64,000 bases of DNA from SIG672 sp045605765 (GTDB lineage Bacteria; Bacillota; Clostridia; Oscillospirales; CAG-272): NCBI GenBank assembly GCA_045605765.1, contig JAZUQQ010000027.1:1-64000 (forward strand), read 5' to 3'. The translations under genes were made by a program, and so were the position numbers. Shown in pieces: positions 8,194-17,008 of the stretch (the first letter of the stretch is position 1; each line of letters starts with the position of its first letter). Under the pieces are notes generated by a model. That model had not been told where the DNA came from and did not search any database. It was given only the letters and a program-made list of their open reading frames with translations.

Positions 8194-8201
8194 GATATTG
8201 A

Positions 8202-8228
8202 AAAACGAACCGTGAAACGGTTCGTTTT
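8202..8228 (-). terminator. Terminator of the KDPG aldolase gene
   Basis: Perfect 11-bp stem AAAACGAACCG / CGGTTCGTTTT with a 5-nt loop, T-rich on both sides, 12 nt after the eda stop codon. Confidence 0.8.
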
Positions 8229-8240
8229 AAACAATCTTTT

Positions 8241-8840
8241 TTAATAAAGTATCTTCGCAAGGCGAGCACAGTTTTCCTTGATGTCACCCTTCATCATAAA
8301 GCTTCCGCCAACTGCAACGATCTTCTCAAATGCAAGGAATTCAAGAATGTTATCCTCGTTTGCGCCGCCGGTGGGAAGGAATTTAACCTGTGGGAACGGA
8401 GCCGAGAGAGCCTTGATCGCGCCAAGTCCGCCGTAAACGTTCGCGGGGAAGAATTTGAGCGTAGTCAGCCCAAGCTCGAGCGCGTGCATGATCTCGGTGG
8501 GAGTTACACAACCGGGAATATAGGGAATATCAGCCTCTTTACATACTGCTGCAACCTCGTCGGAAAGTCCGGGGGATACGATGAAGGTAGCTCCTGCCTC
8601 GATAGCCTGCTTTGCCTGTGCGCCGTTTATGATAGTTCCTGCGCCGATCTTCATATCGGGAAGCTCTTTTCTTCCGAGTGCGATAGCCTCTGCCGCGCAA
8701 GCGGTGCGGAAGGTGATCTCTGCTACCGGAATACCGCCCTCGCACATAGCTTTAAGGGTAGGAATAGTATCCTCAATATTCTTGATAACAACAACTGGGA
8801 CGACCTTTGTGTCTTTGAAGAAAGCTTCGTACTTATCCAT
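8241..8840 (-). CDS. eda: KHG/KDPG aldolase
   Basis: A 199-residue class I aldolase that cleaves 2-keto-3-deoxy-6-phosphogluconate to pyruvate and glyceraldehyde-3-phosphate (or 4-hydroxy-2-oxoglutarate to pyruvate and glyoxylate). The catalytic Glu41 lies in AEITFRTAC, and the Schiff-base Lys129 lies in TTLKFFPANVYGG. The phosphate loops VSPGLSD, IPGCVTP and PTGG are intact. Length is normal for the family. It is a single-gene unit with its own promoter and terminator and no neighbouring edd, kdgK or uronate genes. The carbon source it serves is therefore not shown here; salvage of uronate-derived KDPG is likely. Start ATG at 8840 with GAGAGGTAA. Confidence 0.93.
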   Translation of the reverse strand: MDKYEAFFKDTKVVPVVVIKNIEDTIPTLKAMCEGGIPVAEITFRTACAAEAIALGRKELPDMKIGAGTIINGAQAKQAIEAGATFIVSPGLSDEVAAVCKEADIPYIPGCVTPTEIMHALELGLTTLKFFPANVYGGLGAIKALSAPFPQVKFLPTGGANEDNILEFLAFEKIVAVGGSFMMKGDIKENCARLAKILY

Positions 8841-8882
8841 TTTATTTACCTCTCTTTAATACGATGATATTTTTACGCATTA

Positions 8883-8911
8883 ATTATATCATACCAAAGT
8901 CGGGTTGTCAA
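8883..8911 (-). promoter_or_regulatory. Sigma-A promoter of eda
   Basis: Minus strand TTGACA (8911-8906), 17-nt spacer, TATAAT (8888-8883), 43 bp upstream of the eda start codon. Confidence 0.85.
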
Positions 8912-8952
8912 TAAAATTCACCCAAGTGATGATATTTTTCCACATAAAACAA

Positions 8953-8976
8953 AGAGAGCTCAACTTGGAGCTCTCT
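8953..8976 (-). terminator. Terminator of asd
   Basis: Perfect 9-bp stem AGAGAGCTC / GAGCTCTCT with a 6-nt loop, followed on the minus strand by TTTGTTTTATG, 11 nt after the asd stop. Confidence 0.8.
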
Positions 8977-8986
8977 TTTGCTTCAA

Positions 8987-10066
8987 TTAAATATATCCCT
9001 TTTCGCAAAGGAGCTCTGCGATAAGGACTGCGCCGCCTGCCGCGCCGCGGAGAGTGTTGTGCGAAAGTCCGACGAACTTATAGTCGAACACGCTATCCTC
9101 GCGCAGACGTCCAACGGTCACGCCCATTCCGCCATAAATATCGCGGTCGAGCTTTGCCTGAGGACGTGCGGGATCTTCAAAGTAGGTGATAAACTGATCG
9201 GGTGCGCTCGGGAGCTCCTTTACAGGCGAACCGAAATCTACCCAAGCCCGCTTGATCTCGTCGATCGTCGGCTTATTTTCAAAGTTTACGAAAACTGCCG
9301 CGGTATGTCCGTCGGTTACGGGAACTCTGATGCACTGAGTTGTGATCTGCGGTCCCTCCGAGGGAACGATCTCGCCGTCAACTACGCTTCCCCAGATACG
9401 GAGAGGCTCTTTTTCACTCTTTTCTTCCTCGCCGCCGATATAAGGAATGATGTTATCCATCATTTCGGGCCATTCGTTGAAGGTCTTACCTGCACCCGAT
9501 ATTGCCTGATAAGTGGTAGCAACGACGAGTGTGGGTTTAAATTTCAGAAGAGGAGTGAGAGCGGGAACGTAGGACTGGATCGAGCAGTTGGGTTTTACCG
9601 CGATAAATCCCTTTTTCGTGCCAAGACGAGCTCTCTGAGCCTCGATAGCCTCGAGGTGAGATGCGTTGATCTCGGGAATTACCATAGGAACGTCGGGCGT
9701 CCAGCGGTTAGCTGAGTTATTGGAAACGACAGGGATCTCCGCCTTGGCGTAAGCCTCTTCGAGAGCCTTGATCTCTTCCTTTTTCATATCGACCGCACAG
9801 AATACGAAGTCAACGAGAGGCTTTACCTCGTCGATCTTCGACGCGTCCATAACGATCATCTTCTTATACTTTTCGGGCATAGCCGCCGTGAGCTTCCAAC
9901 GCGATCCGACTGCATCTTCATAGGTCTTGCCTGCCGAGCGCGCAGATGCGACGAGCGCGGTAACCTCAAACCAAGGGTGATTTTCGAGAAGCGTTAAAAA
10001 TCTCTGACCTACCATTCCGGTAGCACCGATAACACCGACCTTGTATGTCTTATGCTGATTTTGCAT
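8987..10066 (-). CDS. asd: Aspartate-semialdehyde dehydrogenase, archaeal/fungal-type
   Basis: A 359-residue NADPH enzyme that reduces aspartyl-4-phosphate to aspartate-4-semialdehyde, the entry to lysine/diaminopimelate, threonine and methionine synthesis. The N-terminal nucleotide-binding loop is VGVIGATGMVGQRF (about residues 10-23). The catalytic Cys is in KPNCSIQS, and the active-site His region is CIRVPVTDGHTAAVFV. Length and the PNCSIQ form place it with the archaeal/yeast-like subfamily, which is common in clostridia. It is monocistronic with a perfect promoter at 10119-10147 and a strong terminator. No lysine riboswitch-like leader was recognised in the ~45-nt 5' UTR. Confidence 0.94.
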   Translation of the reverse strand: MQNQHKTYKVGVIGATGMVGQRFLTLLENHPWFEVTALVASARSAGKTYEDAVGSRWKLTAAMPEKYKKMIVMDASKIDEVKPLVDFVFCAVDMKKEEIKALEEAYAKAEIPVVSNNSANRWTPDVPMVIPEINASHLEAIEAQRARLGTKKGFIAVKPNCSIQSYVPALTPLLKFKPTLVVATTYQAISGAGKTFNEWPEMMDNIIPYIGGEEEKSEKEPLRIWGSVVDGEIVPSEGPQITTQCIRVPVTDGHTAAVFVNFENKPTIDEIKRAWVDFGSPVKELPSAPDQFITYFEDPARPQAKLDRDIYGGMGVTVGRLREDSVFDYKFVGLSHNTLRGAAGGAVLIAELLCEKGYI

Positions 10067-10118
10067 GATATTCTTCCTTTCTTATCATAGCATATGAGTT
10101 AAAAACAGATTACCCTAT

Positions 10119-10147
10119 ATTATACACCGATATTTTGGATTTGTCAA
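10119..10147 (-). promoter_or_regulatory. Sigma-A promoter of asd
   Basis: Minus strand TTGACA (10147-10142), 17-nt spacer, TATAAT (10124-10119). Confidence 0.85.
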
Positions 10148-10288
10148 TAGAATAGGGCGTTTTATTTAAATACCGACAAATTCTTTTTTGTTTGTATGCG
10201 ATTTTATAGTCATAAGTGCAAACATAAGTGTAAATTCTGAAAAAACAATATTTTTTATGATAACATTATTGTTTTTCCCCGATTTGTA

Positions 10289-10317
10289 TTGACGAAAGCA
10301 CTTTTGTTGTATATAAT
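10289..10317 (+). promoter_or_regulatory. Sigma-A promoter of glnN
   Basis: TTGACG (10289-10294), 17-nt spacer, TATAAT (10312-10317), giving a ~46-nt 5' UTR to the GTG start. No T-box or glnA-type riboswitch is evident in so short a leader. Confidence 0.8.
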
Positions 10318-10369
10318 AAGTAAACAAAAAGCGTTTTTAGCGCAAAACTTTGAAACGAGGCAAACAACA

Positions 10370-12454
10370 GTGGCAAATCTTAATTCGCTCTTCGGAAGCC
10401 GCGTCTTTAACGACTCGGTAATGAAGGAAAGACTCCCCAAGGAGACCTACATATCACTCAGAAATACGATATCCGAGGGTAAGGAACTTGATATTTCGGT
10501 TGCGAACATCGTGGCAAACGCGATGAAGGACTGGGCTATCGACAACGGTGCAACGCACTACACGCACTGGTTCCAGCCAATGACAGGAATTACCGCCGAG
10601 AAGCACGATTCCTTTATGACCGTTCAAAGCGACGGCACGGTGCTCACCAAGTTCTCGGGCAAAAATCTCATTAAGGGCGAGTCGGATGCCTCGTCTTTCC
10701 CGTCCGGCGGACTTCGCGCGACCTTCGAGGCTCGCGGATACACCGCGTGGGACCCGACCTCTTACGCCTTCATAAAGGACGACACGCTCTGCATTCCCAC
10801 CGTATTCTGCTCTCACGGCGGAGAGGTTCTCGACAAAAAGACTCCTCTGCTCCGCTCTATCGAGGCGTTTTCGCATCAAGCGCTCCGCGTTATCAAGCTT
10901 CTTGGAGATAACGAATCCACAAGAATTACCCCGATGGTCGGTGCAGAGCAAGAATATTTCCTCGTTGACAAGGATATGTACGAAAAGCGCAGCGACCTTA
11001 TCTTCACAGGAAAGACCCTTTTCGGTGCTCGTCCTCCCAAAACACAGGAGCTTAACGACCAGTATTACGGAACCATCAGCCCCAAGGTGAAAAATTATAT
11101 GGCAGACCTCGACCGCGAGCTTTGGGCGCTCGGAGTCTACGCCAAGACCGAGCACAACGAGGCAGCTCCCGCACAGCACGAGCTTGCTCCCACATATTCA
11201 AACGCAAACACAGCAACCGACCACAACCAGCTTATGATGGAGACTATGAAAACGGTCGCGCTCCGTCACGGATTCGTATGTCTGCTCGGAGAAAAGCCGT
11301 TCGACGGCATCAACGGAAGCGGAAAGCACAACAACTGGTCGGCATCGACGAACACCGGCACAGATCTCTTCAAACCGGGCAAGGAGCCTTACGAAAACAC
11401 GCGTTTTCTTCTCTTCCTTGCTGCTATGATAAAAGCGGTTGACCAGTATCAGGATCTTCTGAGAATTTCGGTAGCGTCGGCGTCCAACGACCGCCGTCTT
11501 GGAGGTCACGAGGCTCCGCCCGCGATACTTTCTATCTTCCTCGGAGAAGAGCTTACCGATATAATAGACTCGATAATTACCGGTAAAAAGTACGGTGGAA
11601 GCAAGAAAATGAACATGGAAACCGGTGTAAACACCCTTCCCGAATTCGTTCGTGATAACACCGACAGAAACCGCACCTCTCCCTTTGCATTCACGGGCAA
11701 CAAGTTCGAATTCCGTATGCCGGGCGCATCGCAGTCGATAGCAGACCCTAACATCGTGCTCAATACGATAATGGCAGAGGCACTCTGTGAGTTTGCCGAC
11801 AAGCTCGAAAAGAAGTCCGACGACATAGAAAACGCCGCTCGCCGTCTTATCAGGGACACCTTCAAAAAGCACCGCCGTATTCTCTTTAACGGTAACGGCT
11901 ACGCCGAGGAGTGGATAACGGAAGCCGAGGCGCGCGGTCTTTGCAATTATCGCACCACGGCAGACGCAGTCCCTCACCTTACAGATGCGAAAAATGTGTC
12001 GCTCTTCGCGCGTCATCACGTTTACACCGAAGCCGAACTCATCTCGCGCCGCGAGATAATGTTCGGAGATTACGTTAAGGTAACACATATCGAGGCGTCG
12101 ACGATGCTCGATATGGCAAAAAAAGAGATAATACCCGCTGCTCTGTCTTATATGAAGGAGATCTCGGAAATGGTTGTCAACTTCTGTGAGATCGGACTTG
12201 ATGCATCGTCCTATAAGGCGCTTGCGAGTAAAATCTCGGAGAACACGGCAAATCTTTCGGCTTCTCTCGACGGGCTCACCTCTTGCCTTGAAAAGCTCGA
12301 TTCGATCAAAGCGGTTTCCGAGCAGGCGGAGTTCTGCCGCGACGGAGTTCTCCCGAAGATGAACGAGATCAGATACTACGCCGACGAGCTAGAAACACTC
12401 GTTGCAAAGAAATACTGGCCCTTCCCCACCTACGGCGAGATGCTGTTTGTTTAA
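10370..12454 (+). CDS. glnN: Glutamine synthetase type III
   Basis: A 694-residue GSIII that makes glutamine from glutamate, ammonia and ATP. The GTG at 10370 (VANLNSLFGSRVFND) is chosen because ACGAGG lies about 9 nt upstream and family members begin at this point. An upstream in-frame ATG at 10289 falls inside the promoter itself. GSIII hallmarks are present: THYTHWFQPMTGITAEKHDSF, SFPSGGLRATFEARGYTAWDP, EQEYFLVDKDMYEKR, NGSGKHNNWS, RLGGHEAPPAI and DRNRTSPFAFTGNKFEFR. The C-terminal helical domain typical of the type is complete. This enzyme is widespread in gut clostridia and Bacteroidetes. Monocistronic with its own promoter and terminator. Confidence 0.96.
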   Translation: MANLNSLFGSRVFNDSVMKERLPKETYISLRNTISEGKELDISVANIVANAMKDWAIDNGATHYTHWFQPMTGITAEKHDSFMTVQSDGTVLTKFSGKNLIKGESDASSFPSGGLRATFEARGYTAWDPTSYAFIKDDTLCIPTVFCSHGGEVLDKKTPLLRSIEAFSHQALRVIKLLGDNESTRITPMVGAEQEYFLVDKDMYEKRSDLIFTGKTLFGARPPKTQELNDQYYGTISPKVKNYMADLDRELWALGVYAKTEHNEAAPAQHELAPTYSNANTATDHNQLMMETMKTVALRHGFVCLLGEKPFDGINGSGKHNNWSASTNTGTDLFKPGKEPYENTRFLLFLAAMIKAVDQYQDLLRISVASASNDRRLGGHEAPPAILSIFLGEELTDIIDSIITGKKYGGSKKMNMETGVNTLPEFVRDNTDRNRTSPFAFTGNKFEFRMPGASQSIADPNIVLNTIMAEALCEFADKLEKKSDDIENAARRLIRDTFKKHRRILFNGNGYAEEWITEAEARGLCNYRTTADAVPHLTDAKNVSLFARHHVYTEAELISRREIMFGDYVKVTHIEASTMLDMAKKEIIPAALSYMKEISEMVVNFCEIGLDASSYKALASKISENTANLSASLDGLTSCLEKLDSIKAVSEQAEFCRDGVLPKMNEIRYYADELETLVAKKYWPFPTYGEMLFV

Positions 12455-12522
12455 CGGGACAGATAACCACCTGCTTTTTCTTATTTGAAGTTTAAAAAAA
12501 GAAGGAAATTTTCCTATAAATA

Positions 12523-12550
12523 AATCCGACGGAATTCCGTCGGATTTTCG
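12523..12550 (+). terminator. Terminator of glnN
   Basis: A near-perfect palindrome AAATCCGACGGAA / TTCCGTCGGATTT followed by TCGTTTT, about 70 bp after the stop. Confidence 0.8.
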
Positions 12551-12815
12551 TTTTAAGCAGTTTTGATCAAGTTTTTTGAAGGTCACTGAAACTTCCCTTT
12601 TCACAACCAAAGATCCAACCGCGCGGTCAAGCCTTTCAACGTCATCCTTTTCCACCGTGAGAGAATGCCCGTATTATCAAAGAAAACATCCATTACGATA
12701 AATAAAATAAACAGCCTATCAAATGCTATCTAACACCTGCTTTTTACTGCTTTTCCCGCCTCTGTCCGTTTTTATATTATGCCGTAAACAGGAGAAAACG
12801 TCAATACGCCATATT
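12551..12815. other. Gap after glnN with no recognised gene
   Basis: About 265 bp. On the minus strand a short frame reads VEKDDVERLDRAVGSLVVKR…, but it has no convincing ribosome site and runs through the glnN terminator. The rest is T/C-rich. It may contain a decayed gene fragment; nothing firm can be called. Confidence 0.35.
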
Positions 12816-13799
12816 TTACTGTGCGCCTGTTGACGACGCGGCGATCGCCTGATTTTTATTTCCTTTATCCGCAAGACTTATGGAATTCTGCGATAGCACC
12901 TCTGCCTCTCCCACAACGCAGCTCGCTCCGACTACCGAGCCGCTCGAAACTCCCGCACATCTGCCTATATGTGCGCCCGAGCAGATCACCGCATCGCGCA
13001 CGACCGCTCCCGCCTCAATTGTAACGCCGTCGAAAATAATGCTTCCGCTTATGTCGGCATCGGGTGAAATATTGCAGTTTTTACCGATGATGTTCTTACC
13101 CATCGAATAGCGCATATTGCATTCGAGATAGGAGGAAGGTGTTCCCATATCGCACCAATAGCTCTCGCTCCTCCAAGCCATCATCTTTTTGTTTTTTATT
13201 ATTTTCGGGAAAACGTCGAGAGAAAAATCGAGCTTTTCTTTATCGGGAAGAGTGTCGATTATCTCGCGCGAGATAATATAAATACCGATATTAACAAGCT
13301 TAGAGTCGCACTCACCCACCGTCGGCTTTTCGCAAAATCCGACTATTTTTCCGATTTTATCTGTAACGAGCACGCCAAATCTCGAGGTATCCTCGACCTC
13401 AGTGCAGGCGACAGTCAGATCGGCCGAGCTTGCATAGTGACTTTTTATCATATCGCAAAGATCACCCTCAAATACCGCGTCACCGCTTATGACGAGCAGA
13501 TCACCGTCAACAAGCTTTGAGGCGTTTTTTACTCCCCCCGCACTTCCGAGCGGTCTGTCCTCGCTCGCATATTTGACGTCAACGTCGTAAACGCTCGGTC
13601 CAATACCCTTTTTCAGCTCGTCACCTAGATATCCTGTCGTAACTACCGCTTTTTTGATACCGCATCTGCTCACTTCACCGAGTATTTTTATTACGTTGGG
13701 AACGTTATTTACAGGCAGAAGAGGCTTGGGTGTCTTTTCGGTGATCGGATAAAGACGGCTTCCCTTTCCTCCTGCCATAATTACTGCACTTAATTTCAT
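12816..13799 (-). CDS. Sugar-phosphate nucleotidyltransferase with left-handed beta-helix tail
   Basis: A 327-residue NTP-transferase that activates a sugar-1-phosphate. The N-terminal motif VIMAGGKGSRLYPITEKTPKPLLPV carries the nucleotide-binding GGxGxRL and the signature Lys pair. DAVFEGDL supplies the metal-binding Asp, and FCEKP and NIGIYI are typical of the GlmU/RmlA/GDP-mannose pyrophosphorylase fold. From about residue 235 the hexapeptide-like repeats (ISGSIIFDGVTIEAGAVVRDAVICSGAHIG) build a left-handed beta-helix. The final residues are low in complexity. The sugar is not determined; mannose-1-P guanylyl- or glucose-1-P transferase are the main options. Start ATG at 13799, divergent from rnhA. 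Confidence 0.85.
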   Translation of the reverse strand: MKLSAVIMAGGKGSRLYPITEKTPKPLLPVNNVPNVIKILGEVSRCGIKKAVVTTGYLGDELKKGIGPSVYDVDVKYASEDRPLGSAGGVKNASKLVDGDLLVISGDAVFEGDLCDMIKSHYASSADLTVACTEVEDTSRFGVLVTDKIGKIVGFCEKPTVGECDSKLVNIGIYIISREIIDTLPDKEKLDFSLDVFPKIIKNKKMMAWRSESYWCDMGTPSSYLECNMRYSMGKNIIGKNCNISPDADISGSIIFDGVTIEAGAVVRDAVICSGAHIGRCAGVSSGSVVGASCVVGEAEVLSQNSISLADKGNKNQAIAASSTGAQ

Positions 13800-13931
13800 A
13801 AAACAAGTCCTTTCAAATGAAAATTATCAGTTTTATTTTTTCCGACATGTTTATGATTATTCCTCTTGAAAAAAAAGAGCTTTCGTGTTATACTTTCATA
13901 AAGTAATATATACGCGAAAGTTGATAATGAT

Positions 13932-14369
13932 ATGAAAAAAGTAGAAATATATACCGACGGCGCGTGCCGGGGTAATCCGGGTCCTGGAGGCTGGGGAGCT
14001 ATCCTTGTTTATAACGAACACGAAAAGGTTCTGTGCGGCGGCGAAAAGGATACCACAAACAACCGCATGGAGCTTTTAGGCGCAATTTCGGCATTCGAGG
14101 CTCTCAAAGAGCCCTGCGAGGTCTCCTTTTGCTCGGACTCCAAATACGTCATAGACGGTCTTTCAAAGGGCTGGGCGCAGTCGTGGAAAGCAAAGGGCTG
14201 GAAAAAGTCGGACGGCAAAGCCGCGCTCAACCCTGAGCTATGGGACAGGCTTCTCACTGCCATAGCCCCTCACGAGATAGAGTACGTATGGGTAAAGGGT
14301 CACGTCGGACATGAGTATAACGAGCGTTGCGACGCTCTCGCAACAACCGAGGCAGACAAGCTAAAATAA
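13932..14369 (+). CDS. rnhA: Ribonuclease HI
   Basis: A 145-residue RNase H1 that cuts the RNA strand of RNA-DNA hybrids. The catalytic acids are in place: Asp9 in IYTDGACRGNPGPGG, Glu47 in NNRMELLGAI, Asp69 in FCSDSKYV, and an Asp near 134 in NERCDALA. The His-loop WVKGHVGHEYNERCD and the basic-protrusion segment KGWAQSWKAKGWKKSDG mark a bacterial type with handle region. Length is normal. Single gene divergent from the nucleotidyltransferase. Confidence 0.96.
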   Translation: MKKVEIYTDGACRGNPGPGGWGAILVYNEHEKVLCGGEKDTTNNRMELLGAISAFEALKEPCEVSFCSDSKYVIDGLSKGWAQSWKAKGWKKSDGKAALNPELWDRLLTAIAPHEIEYVWVKGHVGHEYNERCDALATTEADKLK

Positions 14370-14391
14370 TATCAAATTCACAAGTTATATA

Positions 14392-14420
14392 TTGATTTAT
14401 GCTTTTATATGTGGTATTAT
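14392..14420 (+). promoter_or_regulatory. Promoter of the VanY-like gene
   Basis: TTGATT (14392-14397), 17-nt spacer, TATTAT (14415-14420). The ~95-nt leader contains a small hairpin (ACGCC…GGCGT, about 14459-14476) of unknown role. Confidence 0.6.
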
Positions 14421-14521
14421 TAGTAAAAATAGGATTTTAAGTAAAAAAGATTATAAGACGCCTGTTTTTGGGCGTATAATTATAAAAAGCAGTTTCAAAT
14501 GTACCTAGGGAGGAAAATCCA

Positions 14522-15541
14522 ATGGCAGAAAACTCAAAGAATATGCACCGTCACGGCACGGGCGGAATAATTTTTGCATCTATTCTTCTTATATGTATTG
14601 CGCTCATATCTCTTATCATTACTTTCTCGGCGCTTTCAAGAGATGACGAGCCTGACCGAAAGCACCCCGATACAACACAAAATGACGAAAGCGATGATGA
14701 CGATAACGAAAACAACGATAATACCAACCCCGATAACGGAGAAGATGGTGGCGGATCCGACGAAGGAAACGATACTCCGAAAAACACGACCGTGGATAAG
14801 AAAAACGAGGCAGTTTACAGAGGCCCGCTTATCCAAATAAACGCAGACCATCCGTACAACCGCCCCGAGGAAGAAATTATTTCGCCCGCTCAAATGGAAG
14901 CCCTTAGTCCCGGCGAGGTCCTTACTAAATACGACTTTATTAACATCGCAACCAGAAGTGACGGATACTTCAAGCCAAGAATCAGACGTTTTTTCCTCAA
15001 CTCTGATGCAGCAGATGCGTTCTATGCAATGATGAAGGCGTACAACGAAGAAACGGGCATCTCGTATATTCAGCTGACCTACGCTTACGTCAACGAGGGT
15101 CTTTACAGTATCAAATCCACAGGATTGTCGGTAGATATTAACATCTACGACAACGGGAAAAATTATCCTCTTAAAAATTTTTATCCGCAGTACCCGACAG
15201 CCCAGCACTACGGTTGGTTCGTCAGCAACTGCCACAAATACGGCTTCATTCACGTTCAGGACACAAGCTCTTACTCGACGTTCAGATATATCGGCGTTCC
15301 TCACGCGACGTATATGAAAAATAACAATCTTTCCTTTGATTCTTACCTCGAGCTTGTCAGAACAAAGACGGCAGACGACAGACTCGTTATGACCGATGCA
15401 AACGGCAACGAGTGGTGGGTATATTACGTTAAGGCGTCCGAAGGAGATACCACGAGCATCAAGATCTTCGGAAATAAATACTCTATTTCGGGAGACAACT
15501 CGGGCGGATTTATCGTAGCGATAGATACGTCGGGAATATAA
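14522..15541 (+). CDS. Membrane-anchored VanY/DacB-fold protein lacking zinc ligands (probable pseudo-peptidase)
   Basis: A 339-residue protein with one N-terminal membrane anchor (about residues 15-40: IIFASILLICIALISLIITF), a very acidic Asp/Asn/Gly linker to about 105, then an extracytoplasmic domain. That domain aligns with VanY-type D-Ala-D-Ala carboxypeptidases: …YSIKSTGLSVDI, YGWFVSNCHKYGFI, STFRYIGVPHATYMKNNNLSFDSYLELV. In active enzymes the zinc motif SxHxxGxAxD reads with His at position 3; here it is Lys (SIKSTGLSVD). The second ligand in WHF is lost too (STF). Only the Asp survives. It is therefore probably a peptidoglycan-binding or regulatory pseudo-enzyme. AGGGAGG ribosome site; own promoter; terminator follows. 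Confidence 0.75.
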   Translation: MAENSKNMHRHGTGGIIFASILLICIALISLIITFSALSRDDEPDRKHPDTTQNDESDDDDNENNDNTNPDNGEDGGGSDEGNDTPKNTTVDKKNEAVYRGPLIQINADHPYNRPEEEIISPAQMEALSPGEVLTKYDFINIATRSDGYFKPRIRRFFLNSDAADAFYAMMKAYNEETGISYIQLTYAYVNEGLYSIKSTGLSVDINIYDNGKNYPLKNFYPQYPTAQHYGWFVSNCHKYGFIHVQDTSSYSTFRYIGVPHATYMKNNNLSFDSYLELVRTKTADDRLVMTDANGNEWWVYYVKASEGDTTSIKIFGNKYSISGDNSGGFIVAIDTSGI

Positions 15542-15548
15542 AACAGAA

Positions 15549-15588
15549 AATACCTATGAAACACAAACGTGTATCATAGGTATTTTTT
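15549..15588 (+). terminator. Bidirectional terminator between the VanY-like gene and radA
   Basis: Stem AATACCTATGA / TCATAGGTATT (11 bp) with TTTT on the plus side and AAAA-derived T-run on the minus side. Confidence 0.8.
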
Positions 15589-15603
15589 AATCTTTACTAA
15601 AAT

Positions 15604-16983
15604 TTAATCCTTGTTAAATATCTTTAACGCATCAAATATTCCGCCCACACCGATAATCTCGACCTCATTCGGCAGCTTCGAGCTATCAAATCTCGCAAGG
15701 TCTTTTTTGGGCAGAATTATCTTAGTAAACCCAAGACGAACCGCCTCGTTTATTCTTATCTCGGGTGCGGAAACCGAGCGGCATTCTCCTGCAAGTCCGA
15801 CCTCGCCAAAGGCGATAAGCTCGTCGGGAACGGGGATATCCTTCATGCTCGAAAGCAGAGAAAGAGCAATCGCCATATCTGCGGCAGGCTCGTCCAGACG
15901 AAGTCCACCGATGACGTTGAGATATGCGTCACAGGACGAGAAACGCAGTCCGAGACGCTTTTCAAGCACGGCGAGTATGAGGTGCATTCTGTTGTAATCT
16001 ATACCGTTTGACGTTCTTCTCGGCGAGGAAAGAAAACTGTTTGATGTGAGTGCCTGAATCTCGGTTATCATCGGACGGCTGCCCTCCATAACGCAGACCG
16101 CGCAGTTGCCCGAGATATTTCGCGGACGTCCCGCAAGGAGCATTTCGGACGGATTTTCGACCTCGCGGAGTCCCTCGCCCGTCATTTCAAAAACTCCTAT
16201 CTCATTAGTCGAGCCATAGCGATTCTTCGATGCTCTTATAACTCTGAAAAGCTGTTGCCTGTCACCCTCGAAGGAAAGGACAGCATCAACCATATGTTCA
16301 AGCACCTTGGGTCCTGCAATGCTTCCCTCTTTGTTCACGTGACCCACCATAAGCACGGCAATCCCCTTGGTTTTTGCAAGAGAGATAAACCTCGCTGCGC
16401 ACTCCTTGACCTGGGTAATGCTTCCCGCAGAAGCGGTCACCGAATCTGCGTACATTGTCTGTATCGAGTCAACGACAACGAAATCGGGCGAGATATTTTC
16501 ACACTCGTAAATTACTTTGTCAAGCGAGGTCTCGGTCATAATATAGAACATATCTCCCGAAACACCAAGACGCTTCGCGCGGTATTTTAGCTGTCCTGAA
16601 GACTCCTCTCCCGAAACGTAAAGTACCTTTTTGCTTTGTCCGAGAACGCCGCAGATCTGCATAAGCAAAGTCGATTTACCGATGCCAGGCTCGCCCGCGA
16701 TAAGCACCGCAGAGCCGTCAACGATACCGCCGCCCAGAACTCTGTCAAGCTCTCTCATTCCGGTCAGCGCGCGCATATATTCGGGCATTTCGAGCTCAGA
16801 GAACTTGACTGCCCTGCTTTCTCCCATAACCACCTGTGCGCTTCTGTGAGATGCGGCAGGTGCGCTCTGAGTCACGTGTTCCTCAAGTGTATTCCATTCT
16901 CCACAGGACGGACATCTGCCCATCCATTTTGCGCTTCTGTATCCGCACTCTGAGCATTCGTAGTAAGATTTTCCCTGTTTCAT
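15604..16983 (-). CDS. radA: DNA repair protein RadA
   Basis: A 459-residue RecA-like helicase involved in branch migration during recombination. The start is the ATG at 16983 (MKQGKSYYECSECGYRSAKW), behind AAAGGAC; longer in-frame readings would overlap cwlD. Domains in order: a zinc finger CSECG…CPSC (about 9-28), Walker A GEPGIGKST, Walker B VVVDSIQTM, the RadA signature KNRYGSTNEIG, and a Lon-like C-terminal domain ending SIALSLLSS…FGEVGLAGECRSV. All motifs are intact. It lies just downstream of cwlD (25 bp) and is probably co-transcribed with it. Confidence 0.96.
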   Translation of the reverse strand: MKQGKSYYECSECGYRSAKWMGRCPSCGEWNTLEEHVTQSAPAASHRSAQVVMGESRAVKFSELEMPEYMRALTGMRELDRVLGGGIVDGSAVLIAGEPGIGKSTLLMQICGVLGQSKKVLYVSGEESSGQLKYRAKRLGVSGDMFYIMTETSLDKVIYECENISPDFVVVDSIQTMYADSVTASAGSITQVKECAARFISLAKTKGIAVLMVGHVNKEGSIAGPKVLEHMVDAVLSFEGDRQQLFRVIRASKNRYGSTNEIGVFEMTGEGLREVENPSEMLLAGRPRNISGNCAVCVMEGSRPMITEIQALTSNSFLSSPRRTSNGIDYNRMHLILAVLEKRLGLRFSSCDAYLNVIGGLRLDEPAADMAIALSLLSSMKDIPVPDELIAFGEVGLAGECRSVSAPEIRINEAVRLGFTKIILPKKDLARFDSSKLPNEVEIIGVGGIFDALKIFNKD

Positions 16984-17008
16984 ATCTTGAAAGTCCTTTT
17001 CTTTAATT

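Noticed and set aside
12389..12655. 88-codon minus-strand frame overlapping the end of glnN
   Set aside because: It runs through the glnN terminator and into glnN, has no ribosome site, and its only protein-like part is the first ~30 residues; at best a decayed fragment.
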